The translations under genes and the position numbers were made by a program. This document shows, one piece after another, positions 12,951 to 30,112 of a DNA stretch of 64,000 nt. Numbering within the stretch: the stretch's first letter is position 1; the number at the start of each line of letters is the position of its first letter. The stretch spans positions 1 through 64,000 of the forward strand of contig JAAEZG010000008.1 of assembly GCA_018222985.1 (NCBI GenBank), written 5' to 3'. This DNA is from Gammaproteobacteria bacterium. GTDB taxonomy: Bacteria; Pseudomonadota; Gammaproteobacteria; Enterobacterales; Alteromonadaceae. The notes under the pieces are model-generated. The model was not told the DNA's origin and made no database searches. It saw nothing but the letters and a program-made list of their open reading frames with translations.

Positions 12951-14323
12951 AAATTGTAATTCTCGGTGGTGGACAAGTTGGCGGTACGTTAGCTGAAAAC
13001 CTTGTCGGTGAAGATAACGATATTACTGTTGTAGACGTCGATAAGTCTCGTTTAGAAGCCCTGTCCGAGTTGCACGATATTCGCACCATTGAAGGCGAAG
13101 CGTCGCATCCGCGGGTATTGCGTCAAGCCGGTTGTGAAGACGCGGACATGCTCATTGCGGTAACCCCAAGTGACGAAACCAACATGCTCGCGTGCCAAAT
13201 TGCCTATACGTTGTACCGCACACCAAAACGTATCGCCCGTATTCGCTCACAAGAGTACAGCGACTACAAAGACAAGTTATTTCATAAAGACGACATTCCT
13301 GTTGACCATTTGATTTCGCCAGAACAACAAGTTACCCAGTACATTAAGCGCTTGGTTGACTACCCCGGCGCACTGCAGGTCATGGAGTTTGCTGGCGGGC
13401 GAGCAAGTCTTGTGGCGGTGCGCGCCTATTACGGCGGTAAGTTGGTTGGCCATGCCATTTCTACCTTGAAAAGCCATATGCCGAACGTCGAGACACGCGT
13501 AGCAGCCATTTTCCGTCAAGGCCAAGCCATTAAGCCCATGGGCACCACCATTATTGAAGCCGGCGATGAGATATTTTTTATCGCCGACACCCGCTATGTG
13601 CGCATGGTTATGGAAGAAATGCAGAAGCTAGAAAACCAATATCGGCGTGTCATGATAGCTGGTGGGGGCAACGTTGGCGCTGGGCTTGCGGCATTACTGG
13701 AAGAAAACCATCGTGTTAAGCTTATTGAGCGCGATCGTGATCGTGCCGAAATGCTCAACGAACAGCTGCAAAACACCACTATTTTACAAGGCGATGCCTC
13801 AGACGAACGCTTGCTGACTGAAGAGCACATTGAGGACATGGACGTATTCATTGCGGTAACCAACGACGATGAAGCCAATATTATGTCGTCCATGCTAGCC
13901 AAGCGTCTTGGTGCGAAGAAAACCATGGTACTTATTCAACGTCAGGCCTATGTAGATTTAGTGCAAGACAACGTGATTGATATTGCGGTGTCGCCTCAGC
14001 GCGCCACCGTTTCGGCCTTGCTATCGCTGATTCGAAAAGGCGATATAGTAAACGCTTACTCACTTCGCAAAGGCGCTGCAGAGGCCATTGAGGCCATTGC
14101 GCACGGCGATGAAAAAACATCTAAAGTGATTGGCAAAACCATTGACGAAATCAAGTTGCCGCCAGGCACCACTATTGGCGCCATTGTACGCGGAAACGAA
14201 GTATTGATTGCCCACGATGACACCGTTTTGCAAGCCGATGACCACGTGATTTTATTCTTAGTGGACAAAAAATATATTCGGGAAGTGGAACGTTTATTCC
14301 AACCAAGCGCGCTATTCTTCTAG
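12947..14323 (+). CDS. trkA: Trk potassium uptake regulatory protein TrkA
   Basis: TrkA is the peripheral NAD-binding regulator of the Trk K+ channel. It is a full-length double form: two RCK units, each with a Rossmann NAD site ([15 protein letters not shown] at the start and [15 protein letters not shown] near residue 235) followed by a TrkA-C domain. The length of 458 equals the E. coli protein. It overlaps rsmB by 4 bp and converges on trkH, the channel subunit it controls. Confidence 0.98.
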   Translation: MKIVILGGGQVGGTLAENLVGEDNDITVVDVDKSRLEALSELHDIRTIEGEASHPRVLRQAGCEDADMLIAVTPSDETNMLACQIAYTLYRTPKRIARIRSQEYSDYKDKLFHKDDIPVDHLISPEQQVTQYIKRLVDYPGALQVMEFAGGRASLVAVRAYYGGKLVGHAISTLKSHMPNVETRVAAIFRQGQAIKPMGTTIIEAGDEIFFIADTRYVRMVMEEMQKLENQYRRVMIAGGGNVGAGLAALLEENHRVKLIERDRDRAEMLNEQLQNTTILQGDASDERLLTEEHIEDMDVFIAVTNDDEANIMSSMLAKRLGAKKTMVLIQRQAYVDLVQDNVIDIAVSPQRATVSALLSLIRKGDIVNAYSLRKGAAEAIEAIAHGDEKTSKVIGKTIDEIKLPPGTTIGAIVRGNEVLIAHDDTVLQADDHVILFLVDKKYIREVERLFQPSALFF

Positions 14324-14333
14324 GCGCTTGGTT
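14301..14333. terminator. Inverted repeat spanning the trkA stop codon
   Basis: AACCAAGCGC (14301-14310) pairs perfectly with GCGCTTGGTT (14324-14333) across a 13-base loop containing the trkA stop. It lies between the convergent trkA and trkH, so a bidirectional terminator is likely, though the T-tract after it is weak. Confidence 0.4.
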
Positions 14334-14356
14334 ACTTTGTATCACCGCTAAACTAG

Positions 14357-15808
14357 CTAGCTGCGCCAAAACGTTGGGGTTAGCAACACCAAAATAGTAA
14401 ACACTTCGAGTCGACCAAACAGCATAGCGACAACTAAAAGCCATTTGGCCGTATCGGGAATGCCAGCATAGTTTGCCGCCACTTCACCTAACCCTGGGCC
14501 TAAGTTATTCAAGCATGCCGCAGTTGCCGAAAACGCGGTAATGTCGTCTAGCCCTGTGGCTAGCAAACCGAGCATGATCACCACAAATACCAAGGCGTAA
14601 GCGGCAAAAAAGCCCCACACAGCCTCAACCACGCGAGGCGGGACAATACGCTTGCCAAGTTTGACTGAATACATGCCTTGCGGATGCACCAGACGGTTAA
14701 GTTCGCGTACGCCTTGGCGGAATAAAAGCAACACCCGCACAACTTTTAAGCCACCGGCGGTTGAGCTCGCACAGCCGCCAATAAAACTAGCGAAGATGAG
14801 TAGTATTGGTAAAAACAAAGGCCATGAGGAAAAATCTGTGGTGGCAAAGCCAGCTGTGGTACTAATTGACACCGCTTGGAACATTGCTTGGTTGAATGCT
14901 AGCTCGGTATTGTCGAAGACTTTATGCACCAGCACCGTCATAAAGACGATGACAATAAGTACCGCCTGAATAAATATAAAACCACGTACTTCTGGGTCTT
15001 TAAAATAGCCCCATAATGAACGCCCAGTAATGGCGGCATAGTGCACCGCAAAGTTCATTGACGACAAAATCAAAAACACCACACAAATGGTATTAATGGT
15101 GCTGCTGTCAAAATACCCCATGCTGGCGTCGTACGTACTAAATCCGCCCACAGCAATGGTTGAAAACGCATGGCCAATGGCATCAAACCAACCCATGCCC
15201 GCTAATTTGTAAGCCACTGCACAAACCAAAGTGAGTGCCACATAAATATACCAGAGGTGTTTTGCTGTATCGGCGATGCGCGGGGTCATTTTGGCGTCTT
15301 TCAACGGCCCAGGAATTTCTGCGCGGTACAGCTGCATGCCACCAATGCCAAGCATAGGTAAAATTGCGACGGCTAAAACGATAATACCCATACCACCCAG
15401 CCACTGCAGCTGCTGGCGGTAAAACAAAATACTATGGGGTAAGTGTTCAATACCGGTAAGAATAGTGGCGCCGGTGGTCGTTAGGCCCGAAAACGACTCA
15501 AACGCAGCGTCAGTTATTGAGAGCGGTACTTCGGCAGTAAACCACAACGGCAAAATACCAACGGAGCCTAACACCGTCCAAAACAATACGGTAAGTAAAA
15601 AACCGTCGCGCACTTTTAAGTCGGAGCGTTCGTTTCGATTTGGATACCAAACTACAAAGCCAACAACAATACTGACAATAAACGACAGTAGAAACGCCAC
15701 ACCGCCGCCATCTTGATAGATGAGCGCAACCACACCTGGTGGTATTAGCGTTGCGCTAAATAAGCAAATAAGTAGCCCAAGAATGCGAAGAATGCCGCGA
15801 AAGCGCAC
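14357..15808 (-). CDS. trkH: Trk potassium channel subunit TrkH
   Basis: TrkH/TrkG is the integral-membrane K+ pore. The 483 residues form about ten to twelve membrane segments with the four pore-loop repeats visible as SGLTTTGAT, TIAVGGFSTYD, STTAGFATTDF and AACLNNLGPGLG. The GG(C)ASSTAGGLKVVR block near residue 350 is typical of the family. It overlaps yigZ by one base and so is translated with it. Converges on trkA. Confidence 0.97.
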   Translation of the reverse strand: MRFRGILRILGLLICLFSATLIPPGVVALIYQDGGGVAFLLSFIVSIVVGFVVWYPNRNERSDLKVRDGFLLTVLFWTVLGSVGILPLWFTAEVPLSITDAAFESFSGLTTTGATILTGIEHLPHSILFYRQQLQWLGGMGIIVLAVAILPMLGIGGMQLYRAEIPGPLKDAKMTPRIADTAKHLWYIYVALTLVCAVAYKLAGMGWFDAIGHAFSTIAVGGFSTYDASMGYFDSSTINTICVVFLILSSMNFAVHYAAITGRSLWGYFKDPEVRGFIFIQAVLIVIVFMTVLVHKVFDNTELAFNQAMFQAVSISTTAGFATTDFSSWPLFLPILLIFASFIGGCASSTAGGLKVVRVLLLFRQGVRELNRLVHPQGMYSVKLGKRIVPPRVVEAVWGFFAAYALVFVVIMLGLLATGLDDITAFSATAACLNNLGPGLGEVAANYAGIPDTAKWLLVVAMLFGRLEVFTILVLLTPTFWRS

Positions 15809-16428
15809 TAGTTTTCCCCATTAATGATGGTTAGCACTACGCGACCCTGCGTAGCATTTTTTATATCATTTTGCAGGCTAAGTGCCGTCTCTGCAACTAT
15901 CGCTAGTTGCATCGAAACCTGCGCTGTGAACTCTTGCTGAAGTATTTCACTATCGTAGCGCTTAATAAAGTGTTCAATGGTGTTTTGATCGGCGTAATCG
16001 TAGTCGATTTGTGCCCGTTTGCGTACTATTTTTTCTTGGGTTGGTAATTGCTTAAGCACTTCAGCGACAGCTTGGCTATAGGCGCGCTGCAGCCCGCCGG
16101 TTCCTAATTTCACGCCGCCAAAATAGCGCGTGACCACCACCGACACCTCGCCTAGTCCACTACTTTGTAGCACATGGAACATGGGTTTGCCGGCGGTTCC
16201 CGAAGGCTCACCATCGTCGCTCATCGCATAAGCTTGGCTATTGCTTGGCGCAGCAACAATAGCGGCCGTGCAATAATGACTTGCCCCTGGCCATTCCTGT
16301 TGGCACTGCAATATATGCTGTTGATGCGCCTGCAAACTGTTTGCAGCTTGCACCGACGCTATAAACCGACTGTTTTTAATAATCACTTCATTGACAGTGT
16401 GCTCTGCCGGCACAAAATATCCGCTCAT
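15808..16428 (-). CDS. yigZ: IMPACT/YigZ family protein
   Basis: The 206 residues match YigZ, a member of the IMPACT (UPF0029) family with an N-terminal RNase PH-like fold and a small C-terminal DUF1949 domain. Marker motifs are ASHYCTAAI, MSDDGEPSGTAGKPM and VVVTRYFGGVKLGTGGL. IMPACT proteins modulate translation stress responses in eukaryotes; the bacterial role is unclear. It sits between slt and trkH on the same strand, a conserved order. Confidence 0.94.
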   Translation of the reverse strand: MSGYFVPAEHTVNEVIIKNSRFIASVQAANSLQAHQQHILQCQQEWPGASHYCTAAIVAAPSNSQAYAMSDDGEPSGTAGKPMFHVLQSSGLGEVSVVVTRYFGGVKLGTGGLQRAYSQAVAEVLKQLPTQEKIVRKRAQIDYDYADQNTIEHFIKRYDSEILQQEFTAQVSMQLAIVAETALSLQNDIKNATQGRVVLTIINGEN

Positions 16429-16438
16429 CTTGCTCTCA

Positions 16439-18412
16439 TTACAACGAAGGACGCGACGGCATCACGCTAATCGTCATAGGCTCTAGCTGATTAAACACAT
16501 CAGGCGAATTGTCGTTATCCCGCAAGGTACGATAAATTTGCTGGTATGCCAAAACATTCTTCACGTAGTTTCGCGTTTCATGATACGGGATCATTTCAAT
16601 CCAGCGATCGGCTTCTACTGGCTGCGCCGGCAGCCAATCATACACACGATAGATACCCGCGTTGTAGGCCGCGGTTGCGAGCAGCCAGTTATCACCTAAC
16701 CGCCGCTGCAAGTCGGATAAATAACGTGTGCCAAGGCTAATGTTATAGCTTGGGTTAAACAACTCAAATTGACTGACTTCTTTGCGCGCCACCAACTTGG
16801 CGGTGCTCGGAAGTAATTGCATTAACCCATAAGCTCCAGCATGCGAACGGGCATCGTCGCGGAATGCGCTTTCGCGCCGAGAAACCGCCAAAGCCCAATT
16901 CACGTCAATGTTCGCGGCGTTGGCAAAGCGCAGATGCTCATCTAAAAAGGCTTCAGGAAAGCGCTGACTTATTGCGTCAAACTCGCCCAGCCGACCCAGC
17001 GTATAAATAGCTTGATCATGCCACTGCCATTCACTGGCAATAATGGCTAGCGCCCTTTGCTCATCTTCGCTACTGTGATTAAGCAAGGCATTCCATTCGC
17101 GTCTCGCCTCTAGCTGGCGCCCGAGAGAGCGCAACTCAGCAGCACGCTGCACACCGGCAAACTGGCGCACGATGCTGAGTTCTTCTGGGGTCATTTCGAG
17201 TGCTTCGCGGGCTAAGCTCAAGGGCTGATTCAACTTGGCGGCCGCTAAAAAGCCATAATAACTGCGCTGCTGCGCAACGCGTGACCAGACTTGCTGCGCC
17301 ACATGGGTATGCCCCAGCTCATTGAGCGCCCGGGCAAACCAATACTGCCACTGATCGGTTTCACGTTGGCTGTCAGGCAAGCGCGGCACTAGGCCGACAA
17401 TTTGCGTCCACGCACCACGACGCAACCATTCAGCAAGCTGCCAGTGCAAGGTTGATTCGGTATGTTCAGTGGGTTCAATGCGTGCCAGCCAACGACTTGC
17501 ATGATCATGCCCCTTGAGGCTTAACGCCGTCGCAAAGGTTTGACGAATATCGCGATATTGGTCAGCACTAAAGGTAATGTGGGTTGGCAAGTCTTCCATC
17601 AGCAGCAATGCCATATCGGGCTCTTGCCAAATTAAACGACGTAAGCCATAGGCCACAATTTCGGTTTCGTGCTGCGGGTACTTTCCGCTTAACTTATCTA
17701 GCTGAGCAACCACTTTGGGGTTACGTCGCACCGCACGAAAATGCTCGGCCAAGTAATGCATGGCCGGTGGCAACATGTTTTGCAAGTACGGAATAAGTGA
17801 ATGCTTGCCGCCGTCAGCCGCCAACGCAATGCGCCGCCAAACCAAGTCATCGGAACGCAATCCTGCATTCGTCCAGGCTTCAAGTACCGCATCGCATTCA
17901 TCCGGCAAAGACTCGCCGGTTAGCCAGATGGCGTTAACCTGCTGCAAAATGGGGGTGGTGTCACCCGTACCGGTGGCTAGCTGAGAATACAGATAAAAGC
18001 ACTGGTGGGCGGTGGTTGCGGGCAACTGGTAGTCATGAAGAAAGGCCTCATAATGATGCTCTTTCATGAGTGTATCTAACCAGGCTTGGCGGGTTTGCCA
18101 ACCTAGCGGCGTCTGCTGGTGCTGACGAATGAACGCGCGCACTTGCGATGCGTCTTTCAGCGTGGCGTAACGTTGCCAATACTGCGCATCTAAATAATCC
18201 TCTAATATATAACCGTTTAAGCGTGGCCGTAGTTGCTTATAGTCTTTTAACTCACGACGCAGCAGCATCTGCTCGGCAGCAACAAAGTGCTCACGAAACT
18301 GCTGTTGTGGGTCAAGTTGTTGTGTTGTGGGCACATTTGCGTTGACATTGATACCCACACCCGACAACGCCACGACTAACCCAAATTGCAAACTTTGAAC
18401 TAACTTCAGCAT
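16439..18412 (-). CDS. slt: Soluble lytic murein transglycosylase
   Basis: Slt70 cleaves the MurNAc-GlcNAc bond of peptidoglycan, forming 1,6-anhydro-MurNAc. An N-terminal signal sequence (about residues 1-26) directs it to the periplasm. A long helical U/L superhelix (residues 30-450) precedes the C-terminal catalytic domain, with the catalytic Glu in SRRESAFRDDARSHAGAYGL, then MQLLPSTA and AYNAGIYRVYDWL. The length of 657 is close to E. coli Slt (645). Ten bases upstream of yigZ. Confidence 0.95.
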   Translation of the reverse strand: MLKLVQSLQFGLVVALSGVGINVNANVPTTQQLDPQQQFREHFVAAEQMLLRRELKDYKQLRPRLNGYILEDYLDAQYWQRYATLKDASQVRAFIRQHQQTPLGWQTRQAWLDTLMKEHHYEAFLHDYQLPATTAHQCFYLYSQLATGTGDTTPILQQVNAIWLTGESLPDECDAVLEAWTNAGLRSDDLVWRRIALAADGGKHSLIPYLQNMLPPAMHYLAEHFRAVRRNPKVVAQLDKLSGKYPQHETEIVAYGLRRLIWQEPDMALLLMEDLPTHITFSADQYRDIRQTFATALSLKGHDHASRWLARIEPTEHTESTLHWQLAEWLRRGAWTQIVGLVPRLPDSQRETDQWQYWFARALNELGHTHVAQQVWSRVAQQRSYYGFLAAAKLNQPLSLAREALEMTPEELSIVRQFAGVQRAAELRSLGRQLEARREWNALLNHSSEDEQRALAIIASEWQWHDQAIYTLGRLGEFDAISQRFPEAFLDEHLRFANAANIDVNWALAVSRRESAFRDDARSHAGAYGLMQLLPSTAKLVARKEVSQFELFNPSYNISLGTRYLSDLQRRLGDNWLLATAAYNAGIYRVYDWLPAQPVEADRWIEMIPYHETRNYVKNVLAYQQIYRTLRDNDNSPDVFNQLEPMTISVMPSRPSL

Positions 18413-18414
18413 AA

Positions 18415-18432
18415 TTCAAACGCACGTTTAAA
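18415..18432. promoter_or_regulatory. Candidate PsrA-type fatty-acid operator upstream of fadBA
   Basis: TTCAAACGCACGTTTAAA is an 18-bp near-perfect inverted repeat (TTCAAACG/CGTTTAAA, 7 of 8 pairs). It fits the (C/G)AAAC-N4-GTTT pattern reported for the fatty-acid regulator PsrA. It lies 107 bp ahead of the fadB start and just ahead of the slt start. The assignment is inference. Confidence 0.45.
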
Positions 18433-18538
18433 AAATCATTGAAAAATTGGCCCATTCAGGCCACACTCTAAAGCGACTATAAGAACCACTTTAACCGAAA
18501 GCAATCTGATTATCAGTAACCGCTCAAGGAGACCGAAC

Positions 18539-21873
<3,335 letters not shown>

Positions 21874-21879
21874 AAAACC

Positions 21880-22019
21880 AAAAGCGTTGTTCGTGCGCTC
21901 GCTGAAGCGAGCTGTTGGTCCGTGCTTCGCACTGTTCGTAGTTCGAATAGTAAGCGAAGCTTACGGACGAACAGTGAACGAAGTGAACGGACGAATAACG
22001 ATTAACGAATAACGCTTTT
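21880..22019. repeat. 140-bp nested inverted repeat between convergent fadA and tusA
   Basis: The outer arms AAAAGCGTTGTTCGT (21880-21894) and ACGAATAACGCTTTT (22005-22019) pair at 14 of 15 positions. Inside are CACTGTTCGT (21930-21939) pairing perfectly with ACGAACAGTG (21967-21976), a hairpin GTAAGC-gaa-GCTTAC (21950-21964), and a separate hairpin GCTCGCT-ga-AGCGAGC (21897-21912). CGTTCACTTCG-like words recur on both sides. It looks like a REP/BIME-like or small palindromic mobile element serving as a bidirectional terminator. Confidence 0.75.
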
Positions 22020-22024
22020 GCAGT

Positions 22025-22258
22025 TCAAGAGCCTTTACGAATGATGTAGCGGTACGGCAAATCCGTGGTCTGCGCGCTGACTAGCTGGTGATCCATAAAC
22101 CGACAAAAACTGGGAATATCGCGCGTTGTTGCTGGGTCATCCGCAATCACCGTAAGCTCATCACCCACCGCTAATTTTCGCATTGCCACACGCAGCATCA
22201 TGACTGGTTCTGGGCAACGCAACCCGAGTGTATCTAACTCGTTGGTGGCTTCACTCAT
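22025..22258 (-). CDS. tusA: Sulfur carrier protein TusA
   Basis: TusA takes persulfide sulfur from IscS and passes it on for tRNA 2-thiouridine synthesis. The 77-residue protein has the family CPxP signature, [10 protein letters not shown], with the sulfur-carrying Cys at residue 15, and the [21 protein letters not shown] block. E. coli TusA has 81 residues. It is followed on the genome by the inverted-repeat element. Confidence 0.95.
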   Translation of the reverse strand: MSEATNELDTLGLRCPEPVMMLRVAMRKLAVGDELTVIADDPATTRDIPSFCRFMDHQLVSAQTTDLPYRYIIRKGS

Positions 22259-22302
22259 TCACTCACCTCAAACCACAAATAACCAGTAACGAATAACGGT
22301 TG

Positions 22303-22782
22303 TTACAGGTACTTTTGCCAAAACTCGGCTTTGCCCATTTCAGCATCAAGCTGATATGGCTTAAAGCCAAACTTCTCATAGGCGATTTTGGCCGGCTCAT
22401 TACCCTGTAATACTTCCAGCGTTAACTTGCAGCAGCCACGAAATTGCGCCAGGGTGCTGACCTCTTCAAGCAAGCGTTTCGCAATGCCCTGCCCGCGAAA
22501 GTCTTTGATCACCGCAATATCGTGAATATTCATCACAGGTTTCGCGGCGAACGTTGAAAAACCTTCGACACAGTTGGCAAGCCCGACGGGCTGTTCGTCA
22601 TTAAATGCGAGCAGCGAAAAAACGTAGTCACGCTTGGCCATTTCGTCAATGAGTGTGGCTTTGGTTGTTTCAGGTAATGCTTCACCACCGCCCATTGGGT
22701 CTTGCGCGTAGTCATCGAGCATGTCGATCACTGCTTGACGATGTTTCGGGTTGCTGTAATCGGCAAGTACTATTTCTAACAT
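22303..22782 (-). CDS. GNAT-family N-acetyltransferase
   Basis: The 159 residues form a GNAT fold. The acetyl-CoA loop is visible as VIKDFRGQGIAKRLLEEV (R/QxxGxG/A), followed by LTLEVLQGNEPAKIAYEKFGF, a standard motif-B end. The N-terminal part (VIDMLDDYAQDPMGGGEALP) is shared with a common subgroup of unknown substrate. It lies 11 bp from tag on the same strand, so the two may be co-transcribed. Substrate unknown. Confidence 0.88.
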   Translation of the reverse strand: MLEIVLADYSNPKHRQAVIDMLDDYAQDPMGGGEALPETTKATLIDEMAKRDYVFSLLAFNDEQPVGLANCVEGFSTFAAKPVMNIHDIAVIKDFRGQGIAKRLLEEVSTLAQFRGCCKLTLEVLQGNEPAKIAYEKFGFKPYQLDAEMGKAEFWQKYL

Positions 22783-22793
22783 ATCAAACTCAT

Positions 22794-23387
22794 CTATAAG
22801 GAAAATTGACGCATTTCAGTGCAAACGCTTTGGTAACAATGGCAGTCAACAACATGATCATTAACCATACCGACAGCCTGCATAAATGCATAGCAAATTG
22901 TCGTGCCGACAAAATTAAATCCGGCCTTCTTCAATGCCTTCGCCATGGTATCAGAAACACTGTCTGATGTGGGTATGTCGCCACCCCGACGAGCGAATAT
23001 TCGTGGCTTTCCGTCGCTAAATTGCCAAAGAAATTGGTTAAAGTCGATGCCTTGATCACGCAGCTGCAAGTAAGCGCGCGCGTTTTTAAATATCGATTCG
23101 ATTTTTAACCGGTTACGTATAATGCCGGCATTGTGCATTAATTTCGCTTGGTAAGACGCCGGCAACTGCACGATTTTTTCTGGGTCGAAATCGCAAAAAG
23201 CCGCTTCATAATTAGCCTGCTTACGCAGTATAGTTATCCAGCTAAGGCCAGCTTGCTGCCCGTCTAAGCACAACTTGGCAAATAGCTCTTGGCTATCGGC
23301 AACGGGGCGCCCCCACACATTGTCGTGGTAGGCAACATAGTCTTCTGCCGTGCCGCACCAGGTACAGCGTTGAATTGTTTCGCTCAT
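22794..23387 (-). CDS. tag: 3-methyladenine DNA glycosylase I
   Basis: Tag excises 3-methyladenine from alkylated DNA. The start at 23387 gives 197 residues (E. coli 187) and reads MSETIQRCTWCGTAEDYVAY. The Cys4-His zinc site is formed by CTWC with a nearby His and by the C-terminal HVVDCHCYQ. FAKLCLDGQQAGLSWITILRKQ and GFNFVGTTICYAFMQAVGMVNDH are family blocks. A longer frame to 23471 would overlap the glyQ start on the other strand and is unlikely. Confidence 0.96.
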   Translation of the reverse strand: MSETIQRCTWCGTAEDYVAYHDNVWGRPVADSQELFAKLCLDGQQAGLSWITILRKQANYEAAFCDFDPEKIVQLPASYQAKLMHNAGIIRNRLKIESIFKNARAYLQLRDQGIDFNQFLWQFSDGKPRIFARRGGDIPTSDSVSDTMAKALKKAGFNFVGTTICYAFMQAVGMVNDHVVDCHCYQSVCTEMRQFSL

Positions 23388-23469
23388 TTCACAAGGTATC
23401 CTGTATCCGCGCGCCAACACAGGGTATAATTTACGCCACTTTGGATTAAAAATCAGCACGAGATAACGC

Positions 23470-24393
23470 ATGGCTAGTTACGATGTAAAAACGTTTCAAG
23501 GGCTTATACTTGCTCTGCAGGATTATTGGGCACAGCAAGGCTGCGCCGTTGTTCAACCTCTCGACATGGAAGTAGGTGCGGGTACCTTTCACCCCATGAC
23601 CTTTTTACGCTCGGTTGGCCCAGAGCCGGCTAGCTTCGCTTACGTGCAGCCATGTCGTCGCCCAACCGACGGTCGCTACGGTGAAAACCCTAACCGCTTG
23701 CAGCACTACTATCAGTTTCAAGTACTGTTAAAGCCTTCACCGTCAAACATTCAAGAGCTTTATCTCGGTTCGCTTGAAATGCTAGGTTTTGACCCGTTGG
23801 TGCATGACATTCGCTTTGTTGAAGACAACTGGGAGTCGCCAACTTTGGGCGCGTGGGGGCTAGGTTGGGAAGTGTGGCTAAACGGCATGGAAGTGACACA
23901 GTTCACCTACTTTCAACAAGTTGGCGGCTTAGAGTGTAAGCCGGTAGCCGGCGAGATTACCTACGGGCTCGAGCGGTTAGCTATGTACATTCAAGGCGTT
24001 GATAGCATTTATGACTTAGTGTGGACCGACGGCCCGCGCGGAAAGATTTTATACGGCGATGTGTTTCATCAAAATGAAGTCGAACAGTCGACTTATAACT
24101 TTGAACATGCGGACGTTGACGTTTTATTTGCCCGATTCGATTCGTGCGAAAAGGAATGTGAGCACTTACTCACAAACAATTTACCGTTACCCGCTTACGA
24201 GCAAGTCATGCGTGCATCCCATGCATTTAACCTGCTCGACGCACGCCACGCAATTTCAGTGACAGAGCGTCAACGCTTTATTCTTCGCGTACGTACCATG
24301 GCCAAAGGCTGCGCAGAAGCATATTTTGCTGCACGTGAAGCGCTAGGCTTCCCGCTCGCGCAATCATCAACAACAAACAAGCAAGGAGCTTAA
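23470..24393 (+). CDS. glyQ: Glycyl-tRNA synthetase alpha subunit
   Basis: GlyQ is the catalytic alpha subunit of the heterotetrameric (alpha2beta2) bacterial glycyl-tRNA synthetase. Class II features are [26 protein letters not shown] at the N-terminus, [22 protein letters not shown] and [22 protein letters not shown]. Length 307 (E. coli 303). It is two bases ahead of glyS and divergent from tag. Confidence 0.99.
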   Translation: MASYDVKTFQGLILALQDYWAQQGCAVVQPLDMEVGAGTFHPMTFLRSVGPEPASFAYVQPCRRPTDGRYGENPNRLQHYYQFQVLLKPSPSNIQELYLGSLEMLGFDPLVHDIRFVEDNWESPTLGAWGLGWEVWLNGMEVTQFTYFQQVGGLECKPVAGEITYGLERLAMYIQGVDSIYDLVWTDGPRGKILYGDVFHQNEVEQSTYNFEHADVDVLFARFDSCEKECEHLLTNNLPLPAYEQVMRASHAFNLLDARHAISVTERQRFILRVRTMAKGCAEAYFAAREALGFPLAQSSTTNKQGA

Positions 24394-24395
24394 CC

Positions 24396-26465
24396 GTGCA
24401 ACAGAATACGTTACTGGTTGAAATTGGCACTGAAGAACTTCCGCCAAAAGCTCTGAAAAGTCTTAGCGAAGCGTTTACGGAAGCCCTTAGCGGCTTATTG
24501 AACGACAACGAATTTTCGTTTGCTGCAGTTAAATCATTCGCTTCACCGCGTCGTTTAGCCGTGCAGGTACAACAACTCAGTGCCCAGCAAAAAGATAAAG
24601 TCGTTGAGAAGCGTGGCCCTGCCGTCAATGTTGCCTTTGATGAAAACGGCAATGCCACCAAAGCCGCCGAAGGTTGGGCACGCGGTAATGGCATTACCGT
24701 CGCCGAAGCAGAGCGCTTAGTGACAGATAAAGGCGAATGGCTACTGTATAAGGCCGAAGTTAAGGGCCAACCATTGGCCGATGTGTTGCCTGACTTAGTT
24801 AGCCAAGCCCTGAAAAAACTGCCAATACCGAAGCCAATGCGCTGGGGTAACGGCACCGCGCAGTTTATTCGCCCAGTCAAAACCGTCACCATGATGTTTG
24901 GCGACGCGGTTATTGCCGGCACTGTGCTTGACGTTCAGTCAGGTAACTACATTCAAGGGCACCGCTTTCACGCCCCAGAAGGCGCGACACTTGCCCATGC
25001 AGATGACTATGAAGCGACCTTAGAAAAGATTTGGGTTATTGGCGACTTTGATAAGCGGCGTCAACGCATTGTCGAAGGCATTTCGAAATTGGCCAACGAA
25101 CTCAATGGGCAAGTCGTTGAAGACAACGACCTTATTGACGAAGTGACCGCACTGGTTGAATGGCCTGTTGCCCTGTCAGCTAGCTTCGATAAAAAGTTCT
25201 TAGCGGTACCGAAAGAGCCTCTTATTGTCACCATGAAAGACGATCAGCGCTACTTCCCGTTAGAAGACGGCAACGGCAATTTGTTGCCTGCATTTATTTT
25301 TATTACCAATATTGAGTCAAAAGACCCAGCACAAATTATTTCAGGTAATGAAAAGGTGGTTCGCCCTCGCCTTGCCGATGCGCAATTCTTCTTTGAAACA
25401 GATAAGAAGACAACGCTAACAGCGCGTGTAGAAGGTTTAGGAAATATTCTTTTCCAAAAGCAGCTAGGCTCAATTAAAGATAAATCAGAGCGTATTGCGC
25501 AAGTTGCAGCTGAAATTGCCAAACAACTTGAGGCTGACGCAACAGTAGCCGCGCGCGCTGGTTTATTGTGTAAAGCCGATTTGTCGTCGCAAATGGTGCT
25601 TGAGTTCCCTGAAACGCAGGGCGTCATGGGTATGCACTATGCGCGCCACGACGGCGAAGCTAAAGGCGTTGCAGAAGCAATTTTCGAACATTACTTACCA
25701 CGCTTCTCGGGCGATGAGCTGCCAGCGACTAAAGCAGGTGCTGCAGTAGCAATTGCCGACAAATTGGACAGCTTGGTGGGTATTTTTGGCATTGGCCAAG
25801 TACCGAAAGGTGACCGTGACCCGTTTGCATTGCGCCGTGCTGCTATTGGTTTGTTGCGTATTATTGTGGAAGGCAATTACCGTAGCTTAGACCTCGAAAA
25901 GCTTGTGGATGTGTCGATTGCTAGTTTCGGTACTTTGCTTACCGCGGATAACGTTAAAGCTGACGTTGTTGATTTCTTATTAGGTCGCTTCCGCGCTTGG
26001 TATCAAGAACAAGGCATTGCGGTCGATGTTATTCAGGCCGTATTAGCCCGCCGCCCAACCTCGCCGGTTGATTTTGATCAACGTGTACATGCTGTAACGG
26101 CGTTCCGTGAGTTACCGGCGGCCGAAGCATTAGCTGCTGCAAACAAACGTGTGGGCAATATTCTCGCCAAGGTTGAAGGGCAATTGCCGCAGGTTGTGAC
26201 CGATTCGTTGCTGTCTGAAGAACCAGAGAAAGACCTCGCTAAAGCGATTATCGCGGCGCGTGAGGCCTCTTCTTCGGCTTTGCAGCAAGGTGATTATGCT
26301 GACGCATTGAAGGCTTTGGCGGCCCTGCAAGACCCAGTAGACGTGTTCTTTGAAAACGTCATGGTGAATGCTGATGATCAAGCCGTTCGACAAAACCGCC
26401 TGGCGTTGCTAAATCAACTTCGCGAGCTATTTTTGCAAATTGCGGATATTTCGATTTTAAATTAA
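24396..26465 (+). CDS. glyS: Glycyl-tRNA synthetase beta subunit
   Basis: GlyS is the beta subunit, required for tRNA recognition. It begins [20 protein letters not shown] from a GTG start preceded by AAGGAG, and holds [10 protein letters not shown], the central KDDQRYFPL block and a C-terminal anticodon-binding (DALR-like) region. Length 689 equals the E. coli subunit. Its end faces gyrB, with a shared hairpin terminator between. Confidence 0.99.
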   Translation: MQQNTLLVEIGTEELPPKALKSLSEAFTEALSGLLNDNEFSFAAVKSFASPRRLAVQVQQLSAQQKDKVVEKRGPAVNVAFDENGNATKAAEGWARGNGITVAEAERLVTDKGEWLLYKAEVKGQPLADVLPDLVSQALKKLPIPKPMRWGNGTAQFIRPVKTVTMMFGDAVIAGTVLDVQSGNYIQGHRFHAPEGATLAHADDYEATLEKIWVIGDFDKRRQRIVEGISKLANELNGQVVEDNDLIDEVTALVEWPVALSASFDKKFLAVPKEPLIVTMKDDQRYFPLEDGNGNLLPAFIFITNIESKDPAQIISGNEKVVRPRLADAQFFFETDKKTTLTARVEGLGNILFQKQLGSIKDKSERIAQVAAEIAKQLEADATVAARAGLLCKADLSSQMVLEFPETQGVMGMHYARHDGEAKGVAEAIFEHYLPRFSGDELPATKAGAAVAIADKLDSLVGIFGIGQVPKGDRDPFALRRAAIGLLRIIVEGNYRSLDLEKLVDVSIASFGTLLTADNVKADVVDFLLGRFRAWYQEQGIAVDVIQAVLARRPTSPVDFDQRVHAVTAFRELPAAEALAAANKRVGNILAKVEGQLPQVVTDSLLSEEPEKDLAKAIIAAREASSSALQQGDYADALKALAALQDPVDVFFENVMVNADDQAVRQNRLALLNQLRELFLQIADISILN

Positions 26466-26526
26466 ACTAACCGCATAAGATTCAGGTTAACTGATAACTG
26501 ACCTTGTTTCTTTGTTTCCAAAAATG

Positions 26527-26556
26527 AAAAAGGGAGCCTGCAAAGGCTCCCTTTTT
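26527..26556. terminator. Bidirectional terminator between glyS and gyrB
   Basis: AAAAAGGGAGCC pairs with GGCTCCCTTTTT across a six-base loop (TGCAAA). The A-run before and T-run after make it a Rho-independent terminator in both directions, serving the convergent glyS and gyrB. Confidence 0.9.
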
Positions 26557-26576
26557 TATTGCTCGCTCAACGCTGT

Positions 26577-30091
<3,515 letters not shown>

Positions 30092-30112
30092 ACTACGCTA
30101 ATAACGCCGCAA

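Noticed and set aside
16166..16181. TGTAGCACATGGAACA as a further parS site
   Set aside because: Three mismatches from the palindrome; such matches are expected by chance and the dyad symmetry is lost.
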